From Streptococcus oralis (lineage in GTDB: Bacteria; Bacillota; Bacilli; Lactobacillales; Streptococcaceae), in contig CALHBZ010000087.1 of assembly GCA_937930605.1 (NCBI GenBank), forward strand, positions 1-5,743: a DNA stretch of 5,743 nucleotides. Direction: 5' to 3'. Every line of letters begins with the position of its first letter. Position 1 is the stretch's first letter. The notes beneath the pieces are model-generated. The model worked only from the letters and a program-made list of their open reading frames with translations, was not told the DNA's origin and did no database searches. Of this stretch, positions 1-5,640 are shown piece after piece. A program made the position numbers and the translations under genes.

Positions 1-54
1 ACAGAACTAAATCCTTCGGATAAATTAATTGTCTAACTTTTGGGGGTCAGTACA
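1..54. mobile_element. End of an IS3-family (IS150/IS861-like) insertion sequence, partial
   Basis: Read on the minus strand from position 54 leftwards, the sequence begins TGTACTGACCCCCAAAAG and continues to GTTAGACA at about position 30. This follows the pattern I remember for terminal inverted repeats of the IS150 group of IS3-family elements, including streptococcal IS861-like elements: TGTACTG, then a C-rich run, then GTTNGAC. The tip would be at position 54 and the body of the element would run off the left edge of the window. No transposase codons are visible, so it cannot be told whether the element is intact or a remnant. A short ATCC/GGAT hairpin at about 11-21 may belong to the leader before orfA, which would make this the left end, but that is a guess. 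The repeat ends 16 bases past the stop of the lacR-type gene. The other end and the target duplication lie outside the window. Confidence 0.6.
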
Positions 55-70
55 GAGGCAGGGGAATTTT

Positions 71-838
71 TTATGGTTTTGATAAAAGAATGGTTGTTTG
101 TTTGGACAGATCTTCAAATGTCTCCAGACTCAGTTTAGAATCTGAAACAATCGTATCAATCTCTGATATATTGTAAAAATTGTAAAAATCAAACTTATTA
201 AACTTACTGTGGTCTGCCAGTAAGTATTTTTTATTAGCATTATTCAAGGCGATTCGTTGTACTTCGCCCTCTTCCTCGCTGAAGGTGGCAATAGCCTTAT
301 CCTTAATGCCATTACAGCTTACAAATGCCTTAGAAAACTGAAGATTGGTCAAATCCTGTAAGGTAAGTGTCCCTACAAAAGCACCAGTGATAGAGCGATA
401 GTTTCCACCAATCAGAATCAAATCTGTTAGTTTTCGTTCGTTTAGGATAAGAAAAACAGGAAGACTGTTTGTTACAACACGAATATTATCGATAGGAAGT
501 TCACGAGCAAAACACTCCAAGGTCGTTCCTGGGCCGATAAAAATGGTTTCTCCTTCGTCAATCAAATGACCAGCAAAACGACTGATTTCTTGTTTTTCAG
601 CAATCTGCAAGCCTTGTTTTTCAACGTTTGACCGTTCGTTGTTTAAGAGAGAACCTGTACGAAGTTTTTCAGCGCCACCATGCACACGTACCAGCAAATC
701 CTTATCTGCCAATTCTTGTAAGTAGCGGCGAGCGGTCATATCTGACACATCAAGACTCTCCATAATCTCTTTTACAGTAATAGTGCCTTTTGTGTTTACT
801 GCTTCTAGAATACTATCTAGTTTTTCTTGCTTTAGCAT
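71..838 (-). CDS. lacR: DeoR-family transcriptional repressor, LacR type
   Basis: This is a 255-residue DNA-binding repressor of the DeoR family. It most resembles LacR, which controls tagatose-6-phosphate pathway and lactose PTS genes in Gram-positive cocci and responds to a phosphorylated sugar. The N-terminal helix-turn-helix covers about residues 18-42 (TVKEIMESLDVSDMTARRYL), and the family signature VHGGA is at 52-56. The DeoRC sugar-phosphate sensor domain follows, with IGPGTT at 101-106, VVTNSLPVF at 121-129, LIGGN at 142-146 and LADHSKF at 207-213. Length matches the family (about 250). A longer reading from GTG at 847 adds three residues, but that GTG lies inside the ribosome site, so ATG at 838 is chosen. 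The gene is co-directional with the nrd operon, separated from it by a strong terminator, and has its own promoter. The LacR assignment rests on remembered similarity to staphylococcal LacR and on pneumococcal gene order. Another sugar-specific DeoR regulator is possible. Confidence 0.87.
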   Translation of the reverse strand: MLKQEKLDSILEAVNTKGTITVKEIMESLDVSDMTARRYLQELADKDLLVRVHGGAEKLRTGSLLNNERSNVEKQGLQIAEKQEISRFAGHLIDEGETIFIGPGTTLECFARELPIDNIRVVTNSLPVFLILNERKLTDLILIGGNYRSITGAFVGTLTLQDLTNLQFSKAFVSCNGIKDKAIATFSEEEGEVQRIALNNANKKYLLADHSKFNKFDFYNFYNISEIDTIVSDSKLSLETFEDLSKQTTILLSKP

Positions 839-843
839 CCTTA

Positions 844-850
844 TCACCTC
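844..850 (-). promoter_or_regulatory. Ribosome binding site that fixes the lacR start
   Basis: GAGGTGA on the minus strand, complementary to the 16S rRNA 3' end, sits 5 bases before ATG at 838. An in-frame GTG at 847-845 is part of this site, so it cannot be the initiator. The gene is therefore read from 838, three codons shorter than the longest open frame. Confidence 0.75.
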
Positions 851-866
851 GATTTCTACTATTATT

Positions 867-895
867 ATCTTACCATAAAACGCTCAATCAATCAA
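867..895 (-). promoter_or_regulatory. Predicted sigma-A promoter of lacR
   Basis: On the minus strand there is a -35 TTGATT (895-890), a 17-base spacer and a -10 TAAGAT (872-867). An overlapping alternative is TTGATT (891-886), 16 bases, GATAAT (869-864). Transcription would start near 860, giving a short leader of about 22 bases before the lacR ATG. The promoter lies just past the T-run of the nrd terminator, so lacR appears to be an independent unit. Confidence 0.6.
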
Positions 896-900
896 ATAGA

Positions 901-958
901 AAAAAACAAAATAAAACAAAAACAAAAATCTCACAGTCTGTTTAAACAAACTGTGAGA
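901..958 (-). terminator. Rho-independent terminator of the nrd operon
   Basis: TCTCACAGT (929-937) pairs perfectly with ACTGTGAGA (950-958). The loop can pair further through the TGTTT/AAACA palindrome at 939-948. On the minus strand the stem is followed by a long T-rich stretch (928 down to 901) with runs of five to seven T. No T-run follows on the plus strand, so it acts only on leftward transcription from nrdF. A second weak hairpin, GATTAAA (965-971) with TTTAATC (979-985), overlaps the nrdF stop codon. Confidence 0.88.
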
Positions 959-979
959 AGTGTGGATTAAAGCTTATTT

Positions 980-1942
980 TTAATCTAAACCGTAGTTGTA
1001 ATCATCATCTTGCATGGCTTCAACTTCACCAAGGAGGTAACCATTTCCGACTTGGGAGAAGAAGTCGTGGTTGGATGTTCCAGTTGAGATTCCGTTCATG
1101 ACGATAGGGTTAACATCATCTGCTGAATCTGGGAAGAGTGGATCTTGTCCAAGATTCATAAGAGCCTTATTGGCATTGTAGCGAAGGAAGGTTTTGACTT
1201 CTTCAGTCCAACCAACACCGTCATAGAGGCTTTCTGTATAACCTTCTTCGTTCTCATAGAGAGTATAGAGAAGGTCGTACATCCATTCTTTGAGTTTTTC
1301 TTGCTCTTCTTCTGGCAATTCGTTGAAACCAAGTTGGAATTTGTAACCAATATAAGTTCCATGAACAGACTCATCACGGATGATCAGTTTGATAATTTCT
1401 GCAACGTTGGCCAGTTTGTTGTTACCGAGATAGTAGAGTGGTGTAAAGAAACCAGAGTAGAAGAGGAAGGTTTCAAGGAAGACACTGGCAACCTTCTTTT
1501 CAAGAGGCGTACCATTGAGGTAGATTTCATTGATAATTTCCGCTTTTCTTTGTAGGTAGGGGTTAGTGTTGGTCCATTCAAAGATTTCTTCGATTTCAGC
1601 CTTGGTATTCAAGGTTGAAAAGATAGAAGAGTAAGATTTTGCGTGGACAGATTCCATAAATTGGATGTTGTTGAAAACAGCTTCCTCATGCGGTGTACGG
1701 ATGTCTGAACGAAGAGCCTGAACACCAGTTTCAGATTGCATGGTGTCTAGAAGGGTCAAACCACCAAAGACTTTTCCTACTAAGTCTTTTTCTTTGTTTG
1801 ACAGTTTTCTCCAGTCGTCTAGGTCATTTGACAGAGGAATACGAGTGTCGAGCCAGAATTGCTCCGTCAGCTTTTCCCAAGTGGATTTATCGATAACATC
1901 TTCAATAGCGTTCCAGTTAATGGCTTTGTAGTAAGTTTGCAT
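980..1942 (-). CDS. nrdF: Class Ib ribonucleoside-diphosphate reductase, beta (radical) subunit NrdF
   Basis: NrdF is the small subunit of aerobic class Ib ribonucleotide reductase. It houses a dimetal-tyrosyl radical cofactor (Mn or Fe) that starts catalysis in NrdE. At 320 residues it is full length. All expected cofactor residues are visible: D66 (in LLDTMQ), E97 and H100 (in MESVH), radical tyrosine Y104 (in KSYSSIF), E157 (in LETFLFYSGF), and E191 with H194 (in RDESVH). Each is one residue below its E. coli NrdF counterpart as I recall the numbering. The acidic C-terminal tail DDDYNYGLD is the part expected to dock into NrdE. AGGAG at 1953-1949 lies 6 bases before the ATG. It is the last gene of the operon, but is separated from its partner nrdE by a foreign-looking gene. 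Class Ib enzymes normally use the flavoprotein NrdI to assemble the Mn cofactor, and no nrdI lies in this window. Confidence 0.97.
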   Translation of the reverse strand: MQTYYKAINWNAIEDVIDKSTWEKLTEQFWLDTRIPLSNDLDDWRKLSNKEKDLVGKVFGGLTLLDTMQSETGVQALRSDIRTPHEEAVFNNIQFMESVHAKSYSSIFSTLNTKAEIEEIFEWTNTNPYLQRKAEIINEIYLNGTPLEKKVASVFLETFLFYSGFFTPLYYLGNNKLANVAEIIKLIIRDESVHGTYIGYKFQLGFNELPEEEQEKLKEWMYDLLYTLYENEEGYTESLYDGVGWTEEVKTFLRYNANKALMNLGQDPLFPDSADDVNPIVMNGISTGTSNHDFFSQVGNGYLLGEVEAMQDDDYNYGLD

Positions 1943-1965
1943 GACAATCTCCTATGAAATAATTT

Positions 1966-2814
1966 TTAATTTTTAAAGTGACGAGAGTTGTGTATCCAAT
2001 TTATATTTTTAAAGCGATTATAAATATACATTTGTTGTGTAATATTAAAAAGTTTATTTGATATTATATAATAGTTGGCAGTATTAATAGTGGCTTCATT
2101 AATATAGCGCAATTTCTCATTTGTCATTTCCACCCATAAATTATCAGAGCAATTCATTTCATTATTTTGGAATTCAAAACACAGATAGGGGGAAATAGGC
2201 ATTAGGATTTGAAATCCATTTGGAACGTTTGGCGGTCCGAATGTTGAAACAACTGGATTATCACTAGTTAGAAAGCCATTGCCAATAGAGATATGAAAAT
2301 TCATTTGTTTAGGCTTTTTAAAAAAACTGAGAAAACTCTCTAAATTTTTATCTTTTTTCATTACTTTATTAAAAATATTTATATTTTCTAGATTGTTCTT
2401 TATTTCAGCTAATTCAATTGGGAACTCCCAAGATTCTGAGAAATGATTAATAAAATTAGATACTAACCTTACTCTGCCAGAGTCAGTTCTGATTTCTTGG
2501 AGAAACATATATTTCCAGATTGTTTCAATTTCACTTTGATTTAAGGTACATGGTTTTCTTGATAATACGATATGTTCAACTATTTCAGAAATCTCTCCTT
2601 CAAATCTACTAAGCTTATTTTCAAGAATATTATCAACAATAATACGATCATCTGAGCCTTTTTCTTCGTAGGTATATCTCTTGTAACATATACTTTCATA
2701 GTGAACATATTGTTCCATATTAGCAATGCAATTATAAACATGAAACTTACTTGTATTATCAGCAAAATGTTTAAGTAAGCTTCTTGGATAATAATGTTGT
2801 TTTTTTGTAACCAT
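1966..2814 (-). CDS. DUF4238-type protein of unknown function inserted between nrdE and nrdF
   Basis: This 282-residue soluble protein has no visible signal peptide or membrane segment. Its pattern matches the uncharacterised DUF4238 family (PF14022) as I remember it: N-terminal KKQHYYPRSLLKHF (4-17), an acidic segment with E65 and E72 (DNILENKLSRFEGEI), QEIRTDSGR (106-114), FLTSDNPVV (181-189) and MPISPYLCFEF (205-215). H7, R109, D185, N186 and P187 are the residues to inspect. The biochemical role is unknown and none is assigned. The gene begins 6 bases after the nrdE stop and ends 23 bases before nrdF, with no terminator on either side, so it is probably co-transcribed. Base composition differs sharply: sampled 60-base lines have 7, 12, 17, 22 and 25 G+C, against 29 and 31 in sampled nrdE lines. 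It also uses ATA isoleucine codons near its end (twice within INWI). These signs suggest horizontal acquisition. The family call is from motif memory. Confidence 0.85.
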   Translation of the reverse strand: MVTKKQHYYPRSLLKHFADNTSKFHVYNCIANMEQYVHYESICYKRYTYEEKGSDDRIIVDNILENKLSRFEGEISEIVEHIVLSRKPCTLNQSEIETIWKYMFLQEIRTDSGRVRLVSNFINHFSESWEFPIELAEIKNNLENINIFNKVMKKDKNLESFLSFFKKPKQMNFHISIGNGFLTSDNPVVSTFGPPNVPNGFQILMPISPYLCFEFQNNEMNCSDNLWVEMTNEKLRYINEATINTANYYIISNKLFNITQQMYIYNRFKNINWIHNSRHFKN

Positions 2815-2820
2815 AAGTAA

Positions 2821-4980
2821 TCAGATCACACAGCTTTCACATTGGTTAGCACCGACTTCTCCACCGTCGTCTGTAAAGGTACGGACGTAGTAAATAGACT
2901 TGATACCCTTGTTAAAGGCATAGTTACGAAGGATAGACAAGTCACGTGTCGTTTGTTTGTTTTCTTTCTTCCATTCGTAAAGACCTTTTGGAATATCACT
3001 ACGCATGAAGAGGGTGAGTGAAAGTCCTTGGTCCACGTGTTCTGTTGCAGCAGCGTAAACATCAATCACCTTACGCATATCCATGTCGTAAGCAGAAGTG
3101 TAGAAAGGAATAGTTTCTGTTGACAAGCCTGCAGCTGGATAATAGATTTTACCGATTTTCTTCTCTTGGCGTTCTTCGATACGTTGCGTAATCGGGTGGA
3201 TAGATGCAGAAACATCGTTGATGTAACTGATAGAACCATTTGGAGCAACAGCTAGACGGTTTTGGTGATAAAGACCATCTGCTTGAACCTTTTCGCGAAG
3301 TTCAGCCCAGTCAGCAGCACTTGGGATAAAGACGTCTTTGAAGAGTTCTTTAACACGGTCTGATTTTGGAACAAATTCGCCTGTCACATACTTATCAAAG
3401 TAGCTTCCGTTAGCATAGTCTGATTTTTCAAAGTTGTGGAAGGTAATACCACGTTCACGCGCGATATTGTTTGACTCCACCAAGGTCCAGTAGTTCATAA
3501 GCATAAAGTAGATACTGGTAAATTCAATTGACTCAGGTGATCCGTATTCGATCAGTTGTTGGGCGAGGTAGCTATGGAGTCCCATGGCACCAAGACCAAA
3601 GGTGTGAGCCAAACTATTTCCGTGGTCAATAGTAGGAACAGCTACGATGTGCGAACTATCTGTAACAAAAGTAAGGGCACGAACCATGGCACGAATTGAA
3701 CGACCGAAGTCAGGTGAAGTCATCATGTTGACGACGTTGGTTGAACCAAGGTTACATGAAACGTCCGTTCCCATTTGAAGAAATTCTTGAGCATCGTTGA
3801 TTAAGCTTGGTTCTTGAACTTGAAGAATCTCAGAACACAAGTTGCTCATGATAATTTTTCCATCAACTGGATTTGCACGGTTAGCCGTATCAATGTTGAC
3901 CACATAAGGATAGCCAGACTCTTGTTGCAATTTAGAGATTTCTGTTTCCAAATCACGCGCCTTGATTTTTGTCTTACGGATGTTTGGATTTGCGACCAGC
4001 TCATCGTATTTCTCTGTGATGTCAATGTAGTTGAACGGCACACCGTATTCAAGCTCTACAGAGTAAGGGCTGAAGAGGTACATTTCTTCATTTTTGCGAG
4101 CCAATTCGTAGAATTTATCGGGTACCACAACTCCAAGTGAAAGGGTCTTCACACGAACTTTTTCATCGGCATTTTCTTTCTTAGTTGAAAGGAAAGCGAT
4201 GATGTCTGGGTGAAAGACATTGAGGTAGACTACACCAGCCCCTTGACGTTGCCCCAATTGGTTTGAGTAAGAGAAACTGTCCTCAAAAAGCTTCATAACG
4301 GGAACGACCCCAGAAGCGGCTCCTTCATAACCTTTGATAGGAGTTCCAGCTTCACGAAGGTTGCTGAGGGAAATTCCCACACCACCACCGATACGTGAAA
4401 GTTGAAGGGCAGAGTTGATAGAACGTCCGATAGAGTTCATATCATCCGTTACCTGGATTAAGAAACAAGATACCAACTCCCCACGACGGGCGCGACCAGC
4501 ATTCAAGAAGGAAGGAGTAGCTGGTTGGTAGCGTTGGTGGATGATTTCATTGGCAATATCAGTCGCAATCGCCTCATCCCCGTCTGCAAAATAAAGCGCA
4601 TTAAAGAAGACACGGTCTTCCATACTTTCAAGGTAATATTCACCATCGTTTGTCTTTAAGGCATATTGATTGTAAAATTTATAAGCTGCCATGAAAGACT
4701 TGAATTGGAAGTTTTGGTCTTTGATAAATTGATGCAATTCTTCCAAAAACTCTGGGCGGTATTTCTTGATAAATACTGTTTCGATATAGTTGTGTTCAAT
4801 GAGGTAGTTGATTTTATCAGTGATTGAATCAAAAAACATAGTGTTTGGAACTACATTTTCTTTAAAGAAAGCATCCAAGGCTTCCTTATCTTTATGAAGC
4901 ATGATTTGTCCATTAACAGGACGGTTGATTTCGTTATTGAGACGGAAGTAGGTCACGTCCTCAAGATGTTTTAATCCCAT
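2821..4980 (-). CDS. nrdE: Class Ib ribonucleoside-diphosphate reductase, alpha (catalytic) subunit NrdE
   Basis: NrdE reduces NDPs to dNDPs using a thiyl radical passed from NrdF. At 719 residues it is full length and lacks the N-terminal ATP-cone of class Ia NrdA, which is typical of NrdE. Visible features are PATPSFLNAG (153-162), first redox cysteine C172 (in VSCFLIQ), IGGGVG (197-202), the NLCSE loop (380-384) with radical cysteine C382, N380 and E384, second redox cysteine C409 (in SCNLGS), PNGSISYI (580-587), the radical-transfer tyrosine pair Y697-Y698 (in IYYVRT), and the C-terminal CESC pair C714/C717 that relays electrons from NrdH. The ribosome site AAGGG (4992-4988) is 7 bases before the ATG. 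The C-terminus is intact, so the inserted gene downstream has not damaged it. It is co-directional with nrdH upstream. Confidence 0.97.
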   Translation of the reverse strand: MGLKHLEDVTYFRLNNEINRPVNGQIMLHKDKEALDAFFKENVVPNTMFFDSITDKINYLIEHNYIETVFIKKYRPEFLEELHQFIKDQNFQFKSFMAAYKFYNQYALKTNDGEYYLESMEDRVFFNALYFADGDEAIATDIANEIIHQRYQPATPSFLNAGRARRGELVSCFLIQVTDDMNSIGRSINSALQLSRIGGGVGISLSNLREAGTPIKGYEGAASGVVPVMKLFEDSFSYSNQLGQRQGAGVVYLNVFHPDIIAFLSTKKENADEKVRVKTLSLGVVVPDKFYELARKNEEMYLFSPYSVELEYGVPFNYIDITEKYDELVANPNIRKTKIKARDLETEISKLQQESGYPYVVNIDTANRANPVDGKIIMSNLCSEILQVQEPSLINDAQEFLQMGTDVSCNLGSTNVVNMMTSPDFGRSIRAMVRALTFVTDSSHIVAVPTIDHGNSLAHTFGLGAMGLHSYLAQQLIEYGSPESIEFTSIYFMLMNYWTLVESNNIARERGITFHNFEKSDYANGSYFDKYVTGEFVPKSDRVKELFKDVFIPSAADWAELREKVQADGLYHQNRLAVAPNGSISYINDVSASIHPITQRIEERQEKKIGKIYYPAAGLSTETIPFYTSAYDMDMRKVIDVYAAATEHVDQGLSLTLFMRSDIPKGLYEWKKENKQTTRDLSILRNYAFNKGIKSIYYVRTFTDDGGEVGANQCESCVI
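2824..2829 (-). promoter_or_regulatory. Possible ribosome site for the DUF4238 gene within the nrdE tail
   Basis: No AGGAG-type site precedes ATG 2814. GTGATC on the minus strand, the last two sense codons of nrdE, matches the 3' part of the extended Shine-Dalgarno sequence (AGGAGGTGATC) and lies 9 bases before the ATG. Together with the 6-base gap after the nrdE stop, this suggests translational coupling to nrdE. The match is weak and may be coincidental. Confidence 0.35.
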
Positions 4981-5002
4981 AAAATTTCCCTTATCTAATT
5001 AC

Positions 5003-5034
5003 AAAAGAAAGGCCTCTAAGTTAGCCCTAGAAGC
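5003..5034 (-). terminator. Hairpin with short T-run between nrdH and nrdE (attenuator or processing site)
   Basis: On the minus strand a 9-bp stem forms between 5034-5026 (GCTTCTAGG) and 5020-5012 (CTTAGAGGC), with two G-T wobbles and a 5-base loop (5025-5021). It is followed by a broken T-run (CTTTCTTTTG, 5011-5002). This resembles a leaky intrinsic terminator. In an operon whose first gene encodes a small redoxin, it could lower nrdEF relative to nrdH, or protect the 3' end of a short nrdH transcript. Full termination is unlikely, since nrdE has no obvious promoter of its own in the 80-base gap. Confidence 0.5.
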
Positions 5035-5060
5035 AGTTTCTTCTGGATGATGTACTAAGA

Positions 5061-5279
5061 TTATGCTAACTGTTTTAGTTTTCCTGGTTGGAAACCTGAA
5101 AAGACTTCAGTTGGTGTTTGGATAACAGGAGCAGCGCTGAAACCAAGCTCTTTAACTTGATCAACGTACTCAGGTTGCTCGTCGAGATTGATCTCACGAT
5201 AGGCCACATTGTTGCTATCCAAGAAACGTTTGGTCATTTTACATTGTACACAGTTGTTTTTAGAATAAACGGTTACCAT
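5061..5279 (-). CDS. nrdH: NrdH-redoxin, glutaredoxin-like electron donor to NrdEF
   Basis: This 72-residue cytoplasmic thioredoxin-fold protein reduces the C-terminal cysteine pair of NrdE after each turnover. The active site CVQC is at residues 10-13 (MVTVYSKNNCVQC), the same motif as I recall for E. coli NrdH. The cis-proline segment SAAPVI is at about 49-54. FSGFQPGKL (61-69) matches the family C-terminus, where a GF-P element distinguishes NrdH from ordinary glutaredoxins. Length is normal (70-80). The ribosome site GAGGAG (5293-5288) is 8 bases before the ATG. It is the first gene of the operon, directly behind a sigma-A promoter and paired NrdR boxes. Confidence 0.95.
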   Translation of the reverse strand: MVTVYSKNNCVQCKMTKRFLDSNNVAYREINLDEQPEYVDQVKELGFSAAPVIQTPTEVFSGFQPGKLKQLA

Positions 5280-5314
5280 TTTCGTAACTCCTCTTCAAAA
5301 TTTAATACTATCTT

Positions 5315-5342
5315 AGTATATCAGAAAAAAAAACTTTGTCAA
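5315..5342 (-). promoter_or_regulatory. Sigma-A promoter of the nrdHEF operon
   Basis: On the minus strand there is a consensus -35 TTGACA (5342-5337), a 16-base T-rich spacer, and a -10 TATACT (5320-5315) preceded by TGA, giving an extended -10. Transcription would start near 5308, leaving a leader of about 29 bases with a strong ribosome site. No promoter of similar quality was found before nrdE, the DUF4238 gene or nrdF, so this one probably drives all four. Confidence 0.8.
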
Positions 5343-5349
5343 ACAATTT

Positions 5350-5365
5350 TGACTAAATATTGTGT
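5350..5365. promoter_or_regulatory. NrdR box, promoter-proximal
   Basis: The 16-mer TGACTAAATATTGTGT agrees with the NrdR-box consensus ACACWATATATWGTGT at 13 of 16 positions. The differences are the first two bases and position 7. NrdR is the zinc-finger/ATP-cone repressor that senses ATP or dATP and controls ribonucleotide reductase genes. The box lies just upstream of the nrdH -35, with its centre about 49 bases before the predicted start. nrdR is not in this window. Confidence 0.65.
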
Positions 5366-5391
5366 TTTGAATAAAAATATTTAAAAACAGA

Positions 5392-5407
5392 ACACTATAT
5401 ATAGTAT
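5392..5407. promoter_or_regulatory. NrdR box, promoter-distal
   Basis: The 16-mer ACACTATATATAGTAT matches ACACWATATATWGTGT at 15 of 16 positions, differing only at position 15. It lies 42 bp centre to centre from the proximal box, close to four helical turns, so both boxes would face the same side of the helix. A pair in phase is typical of NrdR targets, though I recall about three turns as the usual separation. Confidence 0.75.
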
Positions 5408-5420
5408 TAGGCGAATGATA

Positions 5421-5436
5421 AAGATTGCGTTTTCAT
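5421..5436. promoter_or_regulatory. Weak cre-like (CcpA) site in the divergent region
   Basis: AAGATTGCGTTTTCAT agrees with the cre consensus WTGNNARCGNWWWCAW except at positions 2 and 6, and keeps the central CG. It is over 100 bases from either predicted transcription start, so its role is doubtful. Confidence 0.25.
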
Positions 5437-5461
5437 TGACCTGTCAAAGACTGATGAAAAC
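5429..5461. repeat. Inverted repeat between the two divergent promoters
   Basis: GTTTTCAT (5429-5436) is a perfect inverted repeat of ATGAAAAC (5454-5461). Nested at its left side is a second palindrome, TTGAC-CT-GTCAA (5436-5447). There is no T-run on either side to make a terminator. It may be an operator, a small repeat remnant or chance in AT-rich DNA. The rest of the gene-free stretch 5280-5640 holds the promoters and sites listed separately and no credible small gene. Confidence 0.4.
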
Positions 5462-5549
5462 TCGAAACTATATCCTGTATGTTGGTAATTTATATAGAAG
5501 ATTTTCAGCAAGTTATCTGAAAGGAAATTGAAGAAAGTCCATAAAATAC

Positions 5550-5578
5550 TTGAAAAATTATCTTGAAGGTGATATAAT
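5550..5578 (+). promoter_or_regulatory. Sigma-A promoter of ptsH
   Basis: A -35 TTGAAA (5550-5555), a 17-base spacer and a perfect -10 TATAAT (5573-5578) preceded by TGA (extended -10) suit a strong constitutive promoter, as expected for HPr. Transcription would start near 5585, leaving a leader of about 56 bases. Confidence 0.85.
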
Positions 5579-5584
5579 ACACTA

Positions 5585-5600
5585 TTGTAAGGGTTATCAC
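5585..5600 (+). promoter_or_regulatory. cre-like site at the ptsH transcription start
   Basis: TTGTAAGGGTTATCAC fits the cre consensus WTGNNARCGNWWWCAW at all but two positions: the C of the central CG is G, and the last base is C. It lies at about +1 to +16 of the predicted ptsH transcript. CcpA bound here with HPr-Ser-P could feed back on ptsH. The lost central C weakens the case. A small GTTAT/ATAAC hairpin (5593-5607) overlaps it. Confidence 0.35.
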
Positions 5601-5640
5601 TTATAACTCAAATAGAAAACACTTAAAGGAGAGTCAAACT

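Noticed and set aside
839..847. GTG at 847 as the lacR start
   Set aside because: It lies within the GAGGTGA ribosome site. ATG at 838 has proper spacing.
875..895. cre-like GAGCGTTTTATGG in the lacR promoter
   Set aside because: The required TG on the left and CA on the right are missing, so it fails the cre consensus at too many positions.
901..930. A-rich tandem pattern (AAAACAAAA units) as a direct repeat or CRISPR-like element
   Set aside because: It is the T-run of the nrd terminator read on the other strand. No regular repeat-spacer structure is present anywhere in the window.
1145..1555. Plus-strand open frame of 136 codons opposite nrdF
   Set aside because: It is antisense to a complete NrdF with every metal ligand present. 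It has no ribosome site and its low-complexity F/E-rich translation matches nothing I know. The same holds for the other short frames overlapping nrdF, nrdE and the DUF4238 gene.
1966..2010. Promoter for nrdF near the end of the inserted gene (TTGGAT, 17 bases, TTAAAA)
   Set aside because: Both hexamers match poorly and such matches are expected by chance in DNA this AT-rich. 5' end mapping could revive it.
5118..5384. Plus-strand open frame of 88 codons over nrdH and its promoter
   Set aside because: It runs through nrdH and then through the nrd promoter and an NrdR box. It is best explained as a shadow of nrdH plus AT-rich DNA.
5503..5522. Hairpin TTTCAG/CTGAAA upstream of ptsH
   Set aside because: The stem is only 6 bp, has no T-run and lies before the ptsH promoter, so chance is the simplest explanation.
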